DNA of 64,000 nt from Sphingobacterium sp. R2 (GTDB lineage Bacteria > Bacteroidota > Bacteroidia > Sphingobacteriales > Sphingobacteriaceae). Position 1 is the stretch's first letter; each line of letters starts with the position of its first letter. The notes beneath the pieces are model-generated. The model ran no database searches. It worked only from the letters and a program-made list of their open reading frames with translations, and had not been told where the DNA came from. The stretch lies in assembly GCF_040760075.1 (NCBI RefSeq), contig NZ_CP142884.1:1-64000 (forward strand). Reading direction: 5' to 3'. The translations under genes were made by a program, and so were the position numbers. Of this stretch, positions 40,720 through 48,329 are shown piece after piece.

Positions 40720-42705
40720 ATGAACAGTTTTTTTGCGCGCAAGTACGTCGTTTCCGGAATCTTTATCGCCATCACATTGACGCTGATGGCCCGCTTATTT
40801 TATTTACAGATCATAGACGATTCGTACATACACTCTGCCAACAGTAATGTGATGCGCAAGGTCATTGTGTACCCTGCGCGAGGCGTTATATTGGACCGGA
40901 AAGGAAAGGTGCTGGTTCAGAACGAACCGGTATATGACCTTATGGTCACCCCTCGTGAAGTAAAAGAAATTGATACGGCACTGTTTTGCAAATTGATAGA
41001 TATCGATAAAGAAGGCTTTATCAAACGGATGGAAAAGGCTAGAATACATTCGCCTTATCGTGCATCTATTTTTGAAAAACAGCTTTCTGTACGGACATGG
41101 GCCCAATATCAGGAGTATCAATATCAATTTCGGGGTTTCTATGTGCAGAAGAGAACAATCAGAAGTTATCCCGATAGCATAGCGGCTCAGTTTTTGGGTT
41201 ATGTCAGTGAGGTAAATGACAAGGATATTGAACGTTCCAATGGATTTTATCGCAGCGGTGACTATATCGGCCGCAGCGGCGTAGAGCGTTCCTATGAAGA
41301 CCTCATTCGTGGGAAACGCGGTGTTAACAATTTGATGGTCGACGCGCTGAATCGCCCCAAGGGTGTATTTATGGAGGGAAAATACGACACCCTCGCTGTT
41401 GCAGGGGAAGGGCTGGTTTCCTCTTTGGATAAAGACCTTCAAATTCTAGGGGAAAACCTGATGAAAAATAAATTGGGATCCATAGTCGCTATCGAGCCTG
41501 CAACGGGTGAAATCTTGGCTTATGTCAGCAGCCCGAGCTATAATCCAAACATGATGGTGGGACGACAATCTGGCAATAATTATATGAAATTATTAAAGGA
41601 TGAAACGAAACCGCTGTTTAACCGTCCTATTCAAGCTTCTTACCCACCCGGATCTGTATTTAAGGTAGTATCTGCATTGACTGCGCAACAAGCGGGTGTG
41701 ATTGATCGCAATACGGTATTCTTCTGCCCGCATGGATACAGTTATGGTGGTGGACGTGGATGGATGGGCTGTACCCACTATCATGGATCAACTACTTTAC
41801 AGCGATCGGTAGCCGTATCATGCAATACTTATTATGGTTTTACGTATGCCAAAATGATTGATGGACGTGGCCTTTCGGGACCTAAAGCTTATGATTTATG
41901 GCGCAATGCAGTGACGCAGTTTGGAATTGGTCATAAATTGGGCATTGATCTACCCGGAGAGAAACCAGGTTTATTGCCGACATCAGATTTTTATACCAAA
42001 CGATACGGTAACGATAAATGGCGTTCAAGTTTTAACATTTCTTTATCCATCGGACAAGGGGAAATGGGAATAACGCCATTGCAAATGGCCAATATCATGG
42101 CTATCGTTGCTAATAAAGGATTTTACTACAGACCGCATTTGATTAAAGGAATTGGAGAAAAGAAAATTGCCAAGAAGGAATTCACGGAAAAAATCAGTGC
42201 CGGTGTCGATGAAAAATACTATCCTGTAGTTATTCAGGGCATGAGCGATGCTGTCAATACACCTGAAGGAACAGCTTGGTCCAATCGTATTCCGGGTATT
42301 GAAATGTGCGGAAAAACAGGTACGGCTCAGAACCCGCATGGAGAAAACCATGCTGTTTTCTTTGCTTTTGCGCCGCGGGAAAATCCTAAAATCGCCATTG
42401 CTGTTTTTGTTGAAAATGCAGGTTATGGTGGGACATGGGCAGGACCTATTGCCAGTATGATGGTCGAGAAATACCTCAAAGACACCATCACTGCCCCTAA
42501 GTATATCCAGGACCGCATCTATAATGCAAATTTTCTTCCTGCGCCTAAAAAAGTGGTGGATCCAAAGGCTTCTAAGGATGTAAAAAAAACGGACTCAGTT
42601 AAATCCAAAACGGACACGTTAAAATCTAAACGGCAGCTGGCCGCTTTGACAAAACCAAAAGAAACAATTGTTCACCATAGCGAGATAAAGAGAAGATATG
42701 AATAA
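40720..42705 (+). CDS. mrdA: penicillin-binding protein 2 (elongation transpeptidase)
   Basis: The 661-residue class B PBP has a membrane anchor (about 10-30), a pedestal domain with the RGVILDRKG start near 55, and a transpeptidase domain. The SxxK motif is S312-VFK, SxN is S367-CN and KTG is 532-534 (GKTGTAQN). A basic Lys/Ser/Thr-rich tail of about 50 residues (roughly 610-661) extends beyond the domain. It crosslinks glycan strands made by RodA. Its end overlaps rodA by 8 bp. Confidence 0.95.
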   Translation: MNSFFARKYVVSGIFIAITLTLMARLFYLQIIDDSYIHSANSNVMRKVIVYPARGVILDRKGKVLVQNEPVYDLMVTPREVKEIDTALFCKLIDIDKEGFIKRMEKARIHSPYRASIFEKQLSVRTWAQYQEYQYQFRGFYVQKRTIRSYPDSIAAQFLGYVSEVNDKDIERSNGFYRSGDYIGRSGVERSYEDLIRGKRGVNNLMVDALNRPKGVFMEGKYDTLAVAGEGLVSSLDKDLQILGENLMKNKLGSIVAIEPATGEILAYVSSPSYNPNMMVGRQSGNNYMKLLKDETKPLFNRPIQASYPPGSVFKVVSALTAQQAGVIDRNTVFFCPHGYSYGGGRGWMGCTHYHGSTTLQRSVAVSCNTYYGFTYAKMIDGRGLSGPKAYDLWRNAVTQFGIGHKLGIDLPGEKPGLLPTSDFYTKRYGNDKWRSSFNISLSIGQGEMGITPLQMANIMAIVANKGFYYRPHLIKGIGEKKIAKKEFTEKISAGVDEKYYPVVIQGMSDAVNTPEGTAWSNRIPGIEMCGKTGTAQNPHGENHAVFFAFAPRENPKIAIAVFVENAGYGGTWAGPIASMMVEKYLKDTITAPKYIQDRIYNANFLPAPKKVVDPKASKDVKKTDSVKSKTDTLKSKRQLAALTKPKETIVHHSEIKRRYE

Positions 42706-43963
42706 TCAAAAAACAAGTTTCTTTGGAAAGATAGACTGGCTGACCATAACCCTTTGGCTTGCGCTATGCTTAATCGGCTTATTCAATATCCGCGCGGCTG
42801 TGTTTAACCCCGAACTTCCCAATTTCTTTACGTTGGGTACGAATTATGGAAAACAGTCTTTATATCTTGTTTCCGCTATTATCTTGGGGGTGTCCATTTT
42901 GATCATAGACGCTAAATTTTTCAGCTCAGCCTCACCAATATTTTACGGTATAACTGCTGTATTGCTTGTGATCGTGTTGGTCGTCGGACGAAATGTTGGT
43001 GGAAACCAGGCCTGGATCGACCTCGGTTTTTTCCGCTTACAGCCTTCGGAGTTTGCGAAACTTTCTACCTGCCTGTTGCTGGCCAACTTTTTAAGTTCTC
43101 AAAGCAATAAAGCTCCAACGATGCAAACTTTAGCTATGGGAGCCGGTATAGTATTATTTCCTGTATTTCTGGTGATGTTACAACCCGATACTGGATCTGC
43201 CCTCGCATTCTTTTCGTTGATTTTTGTGTTCTACCGGGAGGGCTATGTGAATAATGAACTTCTGATATTTGGAGGTCTCTGCATTTTGCTTTTCGTACTT
43301 GCTTTATTGGTCAATCCATGGATACTTATTTTGGTTTTGGCATTACTCATTGGCCTCGTGATGTGGAACTACCGCAAGAGAAGGAAATACATTATTAATC
43401 TCAGTATACTTTTTGCGGCATGTGCAGTATTTATTCTCTGTGTAGACCTCGTGTATGATCATGTCTTACAATCACATCAACGTGATCGTATTGACATCAT
43501 TTTAGGCAAAATGGAAGATCCTAAGGGAAAGGGCTATAATTTGAATCAGTCTAAAATTGCAATTGGATCGGGACAGCTTTTGGGAAAAGGTTATTTACAG
43601 GGAACCCAGACAAAATATAATTTCGTACCTGAGCAAAGTACAGATTTTATTTTCTGTACGGTTGGAGAGGAATGGGGCTTTGTCGGATCGGTTACCTTAT
43701 TACTAATCTATCTTACGCTACTGTTACGCATTATTCACATTGCCGAACGACAGCGTTCGGCCTTCGCCAGGATATATGCTTATGGTGTAGCCTCTATTCT
43801 ATTTTTTCACTTGTTTATCAATATCGGCATGACAATAGGTATTGTACCCGTTATCGGGATACCACTACCTTTTATCAGCTACGGAGGTTCATCTTTGTGG
43901 AGTTTCACGATCTTGCTGTTCATCATGCTTAAATTTGATTCAAATCGAAAAGGAATTGTCTAA
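42698..43963 (+). CDS. rodA: peptidoglycan glycosyltransferase RodA
   Basis: The 421-residue SEDS-family protein has about ten membrane helices and polymerises lipid II with PBP2. Family blocks seen are GGNQAWIDLGFFRLQPSEFAKL, QPDTGSALAF (the catalytic Asp region), EQSTDFIFCTVGEEWGF and IGIPLPFISYGGSSL. It overlaps the PBP2 gene by 8 bp. The last eight codons and the stop form the left arm and loop of a strong hairpin (see 43937-43991). Confidence 0.96.
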   Translation: MNNQKTSFFGKIDWLTITLWLALCLIGLFNIRAAVFNPELPNFFTLGTNYGKQSLYLVSAIILGVSILIIDAKFFSSASPIFYGITAVLLVIVLVVGRNVGGNQAWIDLGFFRLQPSEFAKLSTCLLLANFLSSQSNKAPTMQTLAMGAGIVLFPVFLVMLQPDTGSALAFFSLIFVFYREGYVNNELLIFGGLCILLFVLALLVNPWILILVLALLIGLVMWNYRKRRKYIINLSILFAACAVFILCVDLVYDHVLQSHQRDRIDIILGKMEDPKGKGYNLNQSKIAIGSGQLLGKGYLQGTQTKYNFVPEQSTDFIFCTVGEEWGFVGSVTLLLIYLTLLLRIIHIAERQRSAFARIYAYGVASILFFHLFINIGMTIGIVPVIGIPLPFISYGGSSLWSFTILLFIMLKFDSNRKGIV

Positions 43964-43991
43964 GACAATTCCTTTTCGATTTGAATCTTTT
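43937..43991 (+). terminator. rodA terminator with the stop codon as its loop
   Basis: 43937-43960 and 43964-43987 are 24-bp perfect inverted copies. The 3-nt loop (43961-43963) is exactly the TAA stop of rodA, so the left arm encodes the last residues DSNRKGIV. The right arm is followed by TTTT. It is probably the operon terminator. Confidence 0.85.
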
Positions 43992-44061
43992 CTACAACAT
44001 CCACTCTTTTATTGCATCCGTCACGAACCGTCTATTGCACAAGGTTGTTCTCCAAAAAGAG

Positions 44062-44916
44062 TTAAATGCGTCCTAGAACGAGCTGTATAGCTTTATCGAC
44101 TACTTGTTCGGGCGTAGCGGAAAAATGGCCGTTCACCCTATTTGCCAAAATAGCATTGATGGATAAAGCTTGATGTCCAAATAGATTGGCCAATGCATAA
44201 ATACCGGCGGTTTCCATCTCCAGGTTAGTTAAGCGTAGCGCTTTGTAATGAAAAGAATTTACTAAACTCAAAAAATTAGGAATGCTATTATTCGCCCGCA
44301 AATTACGCCCCTGTGGTGCATAAAAACCTGGTGCGGTTAATGTGATCCCCTTGGGAAGATCAAAAGCTATCTGTTCCTGAAGACTTCTACTCCCTTTGGC
44401 AACATAAGGCTGCAAGTTCAATGCCGAAAAATGCCTACCTAATTCCGCCTCAAGCTCTTTTTCCTCATCGTTATAAGTACCCTCATAATAGTTCATCAAG
44501 GCATCAAGACCTATACCGTAAGAAGAGGCCAAAATAGTTCCCATTTCTACATCTTGTTGTACAGCGCCTGAAGTTCCGATGCGTATTATATCCAGCGAGG
44601 TCAGCACGGACTTGACGGTTCTGCTGGCAAAATCAATATTTGCAAGTGCATCCAGTTCATTTAATACGATGTCTATATTATCCGTACCTATACCGGTGGA
44701 TATTACGGTCAGCCGTTTATTCCCCAAATACCCGGTATGTGTAATAAATTCACGCTTCCCCTTTTTGAGTTCAATGCGATCAAAGTGCGCCGAAACTTTC
44801 GCCACCCGGTCTGGATCGCCTACAGTAATTACGGTATTGGCCAGGTCTTCTGGCAACAAATTCAGATGATAAATACTGCCATCTGCATTCAAAACTAATT
44901 CCGATTCGTTAATCAT
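44062..44916 (-). CDS. uridine phosphorylase-like nucleoside phosphorylase
   Basis: The 284-residue PNP/UDP-family enzyme splits a nucleoside with phosphate to a base and ribose-1-phosphate. Family blocks are VGDPDRVAKVS (phosphate loop, about 33-43), IRIGTSGAVQ (about 110) and NLEMETAGIYALANLFG (ribose-binding Glu-Met-Glu, about 228). It resembles uridine phosphorylase, but substrate preference cannot be fixed by eye. The start overlaps the stop of the YigZ gene by 4 bp, so it is cotranscribed. Confidence 0.9.
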   Translation of the reverse strand: MINESELVLNADGSIYHLNLLPEDLANTVITVGDPDRVAKVSAHFDRIELKKGKREFITHTGYLGNKRLTVISTGIGTDNIDIVLNELDALANIDFASRTVKSVLTSLDIIRIGTSGAVQQDVEMGTILASSYGIGLDALMNYYEGTYNDEEKELEAELGRHFSALNLQPYVAKGSRSLQEQIAFDLPKGITLTAPGFYAPQGRNLRANNSIPNFLSLVNSFHYKALRLTNLEMETAGIYALANLFGHQALSINAILANRVNGHFSATPEQVVDKAIQLVLGRI

Positions 44917-45530
44917 AGCGTATATAAATAAGTTAACTGACAGCCCTCAATTTTAGTGAACCGATCAACAATTCGATTGACCTGCGTTTTTCGGACTTCA
45001 AACTCCAAATAACATTGATTGTCAAATTCCTGTTTTTCAACTCCTACGCCTTCTTCCTTAATTATCCGCATAACATCATTCATATGGAGGTAATCGAAGG
45101 TAATACCATAATGGTCATTCACTGTACGCTCGATAATTTCTGCTTGGTTCAAAGCGTCTTGGGTGGCCGATTTGTAGGCATTAATCAAACCTGGCACGCC
45201 CAACAATGTACCGCCAAAATATCGTACAACAATCACAGTAATGTTGGTGACATCCATAGACAATAGCACATTTAAAATTGGGCGTCCTGCTGTTCCCGAC
45301 GGTTCTCCATCATCATTCACACGAAAGACAGCACGATCTGGCGTGAGACGATAAGCCCAACAATGGTGTCTCGCTTTCGGATGAATCGCTTTCACTTCCA
45401 AAATCAGATCTTTTAATTGCTCTTCGGATTTAAATGGAAAAGCATAAGCAATAAATTTACTGCCCTTATCTCTAAAAATTCCCTCGTATTTTGCATCAAT
45501 AGTCCGGTAAGTATCTTCAAATAAACTCAT
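44913..45530 (-). CDS. yigZ: YigZ/IMPACT family protein
   Basis: The 205-residue protein has the UPF0029/IMPACT N-terminal domain with blocks KFIAYAFPF and ARHHCWAYR, the DDGEPSGTAGRPIL signature near residue 75 and VVRYFGGTLLGVPGLI. A C-terminal ferredoxin-like domain follows. Bacterial members are implicated in translation or proline dipeptide handling, but the function is unsettled. The 4-bp overlaps at both ends place it in the middle of a tight operon between the transporter and the phosphorylase. Confidence 0.92.
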   Translation of the reverse strand: MSLFEDTYRTIDAKYEGIFRDKGSKFIAYAFPFKSEEQLKDLILEVKAIHPKARHHCWAYRLTPDRAVFRVNDDGEPSGTAGRPILNVLLSMDVTNITVIVVRYFGGTLLGVPGLINAYKSATQDALNQAEIIERTVNDHYGITFDYLHMNDVMRIIKEEGVGVEKQEFDNQCYLEFEVRKTQVNRIVDRFTKIEGCQLTYLYTL

Positions 45531-46396
45531 AGATATGCTATGATTAAAACTGAAACAATAGAAAGCGCTATGCCTAGATAATTCAATAATGATAACCTTT
45601 CTTTAAAAAATAAGACGCCAATTAGAGCGCCCAATGAGATCACACCAATATTCATCCCAGTAAATACGACTGATGGATTGTCTGGTAGGGCACGATGCGC
45701 TTTCATATAGAATAGGATGTTACAGAAGTTAAATACGCCCAAAACCAATCCATATCCCACAGCTTGCTTTGAAAAACGTTGCTTTTCCACAAAAAGGAAA
45801 TACAGCAACAGCACCATTGCAATAAACATCGCCATCACAAAGATAATAAACATGGAACTGATATAAGGTATATTAACATGCAAGGCGACCTGTTTGAAGA
45901 GGATATCAATTATGCCCATACCGATAAATACCAATAATGGATAAAGCGCTTTATAACGACTATCTCCCATCGAGCCACTATGCTCATTTTTTTGCCAGCC
46001 AATAGAACATAGGATAGCCAATAAACCAAGGGCTATTCCGAGCATCTTATGTCCCTCCATTTTTTCATGAAAGAAGAAAAATGATGCAAGCAAGGGAATA
46101 AACAACGATAAGCGTTGTGCAATCTCTGTCTTGACCAAACCACCATAGCGAATGGACAAAGCTATAAAAACAAACATCCCTGGAAGTAATATCGCCAGAA
46201 TCGTATACAACGTAACCGGCATAGCATCCCATACGAGCGATTTTAGATTCGGTTGCAATACAAAATAAGCCAGTGCAACCGCCATGGGGTAATTCCAAAC
46301 GATAACTTGTTTGGTTTCGACTCCATTTTGTTTTGCCAATTTTAATAAAACAGCAACGGTTACGCTACAGATGACACTGAATAAAACAAAAATCAT
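45527..46396 (-). CDS. EamA/DMT-family transporter
   Basis: The 289-residue membrane protein has ten hydrophobic segments in two halves of five, as in EamA drug/metabolite transporters. The second half contains the typical late block (VVFTGMNIGVISLGALIGVLFFKERLS) before the last helices. It probably exports or takes up a small metabolite, but the substrate is unknown. It overlaps yigZ by 4 bp and lies 14 bp after the ancestral stop of the nuclease gene. Confidence 0.88.
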   Translation of the reverse strand: MIFVLFSVICSVTVAVLLKLAKQNGVETKQVIVWNYPMAVALAYFVLQPNLKSLVWDAMPVTLYTILAILLPGMFVFIALSIRYGGLVKTEIAQRLSLFIPLLASFFFFHEKMEGHKMLGIALGLLAILCSIGWQKNEHSGSMGDSRYKALYPLLVFIGMGIIDILFKQVALHVNIPYISSMFIIFVMAMFIAMVLLLYFLFVEKQRFSKQAVGYGLVLGVFNFCNILFYMKAHRALPDNPSVVFTGMNIGVISLGALIGVLFFKERLSLLNYLGIALSIVSVLIIAYL

Positions 46397-46410
46397 GATT
46401 CAAAATTCAT

Positions 46411-46886
46411 TTATTTCCAAAGGCCACGTTTCTCCTGACGAGCCTGACGTTCCAATTTTACAAATAAATCTGCATATTGTACATTTGGTGCTAGCGTATA
46501 GGAACTGCATAACCCTGTTCAACCAAATCCCGATTGACGAATTTCTTTCCAATATACACATAGGCAAGAAGTCTTCCATACCGATCCCGTTTTCCAATGT
46601 CAAAGACTAACTTAACACTTTTTCCATTCAACATTGCCGTTAAATACTGCTTTGCTTCTTGACCATAGTAACCGATTTCCTTGCGTGCCGTCCGCCTCGT
46701 TTCCGGGGCATCTACCCCTATCAGCCTAACTTTCTCCCCTTTTGAGGTTCCATTTTCAATGACAAAGGTATCGCCATCGATAACGCGCTTTACCCTCGCT
46801 TCTTTTTCCTCTCCTTTAAAAGTAAAACCTGTCAATAAAAAACAGATCATACATACACGTACATAAAAATTACTTCGTTTTAGCAT
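46411..46886 (-). pseudogene. thermonuclease (SNase-like), frameshifted near its 3' end
   Basis: The intact frame from the ATG at 46886 runs to a stop at 46491. It begins with a signal peptide-like segment (MLKRSNFYVRVCMICFLLTG) and carries the SNase domain: VIDGDTF, VRLIGVDAPETR (Arg and Glu of the active site) and DRYGRLLAY (second catalytic Arg). After QGYAV the family's C-terminal tail (SYTLAPNVQYADLFVKL, then QEKRGLWK) continues in another frame down to TAA at 46411-46413. Restoring one T near 46500-46506 would rejoin the two. All catalytic residues precede the break, but about 28 C-terminal residues are lost. ATG 46970 is too long and lies upstream of the promoter. Confidence 0.75.
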
Positions 46887-46903
46887 AAAATCCAGCGTTT
46901 GTC

Positions 46904-46932
46904 CAAAGGTAGTAAAATACTTTTTTAACAAA
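46904..46932 (-). promoter_or_regulatory. promoter of the nuclease-EamA-yigZ-phosphorylase operon
   Basis: On the minus strand, TTTG (46929-46932) and TACCTTTG (46904-46911) are spaced 17 bp. The -7 box lies 17 bp before the ATG at 46886, which supports that start over the one at 46970. Confidence 0.65.
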
Positions 46933-47240
46933 ACAGTCAAAAAAAACGGAAATATTAATATTAAAAACACATAAATTTAATATAAAAAAACAGTAAAAAA
47001 TCACATAAAAATAAAGCTATTTTTAACATAAAAAAACAATACAAAAACACAATTTATCATCGAAGAAAAACAACAGGACAAAAATTTAAAACATTAAAAA
47101 ACAACAATATAACATAATTAAATAGAAATAAACGCTTTAAAAAGAACACAAATAAACCACTAAAATTTAATCATGAAAACCACATAAAAACACATAAAAA
47201 AACCATGAAATTAGCTTAATATTTATAATAAAAAATTATT
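46920..47240 (+). other. A-rich intergenic stretch with strand asymmetry
   Basis: There is no gene here. The plus strand is unusually rich in A. At 47041-47100 I count 37 A against 10 T and 4 G. Motifs like ACATAAAAA recur (for example near 46968, 47003, 47033, 47181 and 47191). It separates two divergent promoters and could be a curved or nucleoid-protein-bound region. Confidence 0.6.
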
Positions 47241-47246
47241 TTTTTC

Positions 47247-47276
47247 TTTGATATTTCAAAAACATTCGTACATTTG
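47247..47276 (+). promoter_or_regulatory. promoter of the pheA leader
   Basis: TTTG (47247-47250) and TACATTTG (47269-47276) are spaced 18 bp, a full-consensus Bacteroidota promoter. The predicted start is about 47281-47284, some 15 nt before the leader peptide ATG. Confidence 0.8.
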
Positions 47277-47296
47277 AAATGTCAAACAACAACAGG

Positions 47297-47362
47297 ATGA
47301 ACAGAACATATACATATTTCTATTTTAACTTCTTTTATTTTAAAAATAAGAGCCGGGATTAG
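47297..47362 (+). CDS. Phe/Tyr-rich attenuation leader peptide
   Basis: The 21-codon frame encodes MNRTYTYFYFNFFYF followed by KNKSRD and TAG. Residues 7-15 are Y-F-Y-F-N-F-F-Y-F, and in total five Phe and four Tyr occur among 21 residues, far above chance. AGG directly precedes the ATG. It starts about 15 nt downstream of a consensus promoter and 162 nt before the prephenate dehydratase ATG. Its last codons lie in the antiterminator arm. This is the layout of an amino acid operon leader whose ribosome stalls when charged tRNA-Phe or tRNA-Tyr is scarce. It is too short for ordinary gene callers. I do not know of a named homologue. Confidence 0.82.
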   Translation: MNRTYTYFYFNFFYFKNKSRD

Positions 47363-47431
47363 ATTGTGTATAAATCATAAAAAATACAAACAAGAAGAGT
47401 CCCGGTTCAAATGATCGGGACTCTTTTTTTT
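47350..47431 (+). promoter_or_regulatory. Phe/Tyr transcription attenuator (antiterminator and terminator)
   Basis: Terminator: AAGAGTCCCG (47395-47404) pairs with CGGGACTCTT (47416-47425), a 10-bp stem, and an 8-T run ends at 47431. Antiterminator: GAGCCGGGA (47350-47358) can pair with TCCCGGTTC (47400-47408), 9 bp with one G-T pair, which would break the terminator. The first antiterminator arm overlaps the leader codons AGC CGG GAT. A ribosome that finishes the leader hides it and lets the terminator form, whereas one stalled on Tyr/Phe codons leaves it free. Confidence 0.82.
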
Positions 47432-47458
47432 GGAGACAACATAGCGAACAAAAAAACA

Positions 47459-48283
47459 ATGAGTTTAAAAATTGCAATACAGGGAGCAAAGGCTTCATTT
47501 CATGAAGAGGCCGCATTTAAATTTTTCGGAAGAGAAGTTGAAATTGTAGAATGTGATTCATTTAAAAAAACTTGTGAATTGCTGAAGCAAAGAAAAGTCG
47601 ACTATATCGTTATGGCGATCGAAAATTCAATTGCAGGAAGTCTATTACCGAATTATAATTTATTAAGAGATTACAAGTTCCATATTACTGGTGAAGTTTA
47701 CCTAAACATCCAACAGAATCTCATGGTATTGCCAGGCGTTAAATTAAAGGATATTAAACACATCGAATCGCATCCAATTGCCATTCGCCAATGTGAAGAA
47801 TTTCTTTCTGAACTTGAAGGTGTACGTATAACCGAGGGATCTGATACCGCTGCAACTGCGAAAATGATTGCGGAGCGAAAATTAACGGATACTGCTGCAA
47901 TCGCTGGGACATTGGCCGCTGAAATCTATGGTCTTGAAATATTAGAAAAGAGAATCGAAACCAATAAAAAGAACGCAACGCGTTTCCTCGTATTATCTAA
48001 TGAGGTTGTCGAACATAAGAATGCCAATAAAGCGTCATTATCATTCCAAACAGGAAATACAGTAGGATCTCTGGCGACTATTTTACAATGCTTTGCCGAA
48101 CAGAATATCAACTTGAGCAAAATTCAGTCAATGCCGGTAATCGGAAAACGCAATGAATATGATTTTTTCGTTGACGTAGAATGGAAAAAACAAACAGACT
48201 ACGAAGCAGCAATACGTAAAGTACTCAAACATAGTGTCAATTTCAATATTATGGGCGAGTATGTCAAAAACGAAAAACTATAA
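47459..48283 (+). CDS. pheA: prephenate dehydratase
   Basis: The 274-residue enzyme converts prephenate to phenylpyruvate, the precursor of phenylalanine. It is monofunctional and has no chorismate mutase domain. The N terminus IAIQGAKASFHEEAA is the family start. NATRFLVLS holds the catalytic Thr of the TRF motif, and a C-terminal ACT domain (about 195-270, KASLSFQTGNTVGSLATIL) would bind Phe for feedback control. ATG 47459 (MSLKIAIQG) is chosen over the upstream ATG at 47411, which lies inside the attenuator hairpin. The next gene begins 46 bp later. Confidence 0.95.
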   Translation: MSLKIAIQGAKASFHEEAAFKFFGREVEIVECDSFKKTCELLKQRKVDYIVMAIENSIAGSLLPNYNLLRDYKFHITGEVYLNIQQNLMVLPGVKLKDIKHIESHPIAIRQCEEFLSELEGVRITEGSDTAATAKMIAERKLTDTAAIAGTLAAEIYGLEILEKRIETNKKNATRFLVLSNEVVEHKNANKASLSFQTGNTVGSLATILQCFAEQNINLSKIQSMPVIGKRNEYDFFVDVEWKKQTDYEAAIRKVLKHSVNFNIMGEYVKNEKL

Positions 48284-48329
48284 TTAACAATTTACGCATA
48301 CAATATTAAAATAGATAATCAAACTTAAC

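Noticed and set aside
43672..44090. Plus-strand frames crossing the end of rodA
   Set aside because: They are out-of-frame shadows of rodA and its terminator.
46887..46970. Longer start for the thermonuclease at 46970
   Set aside because: The promoter -7 box at 46904-46911 lies inside that extension, and ATG 46886 gives a normal signal peptide.
47411..47458. Upstream ATG for pheA at 47411
   Set aside because: It lies within the attenuator terminator loop and adds residues not found in the family; ATG 47459 gives the expected MSLKIAIQG start.
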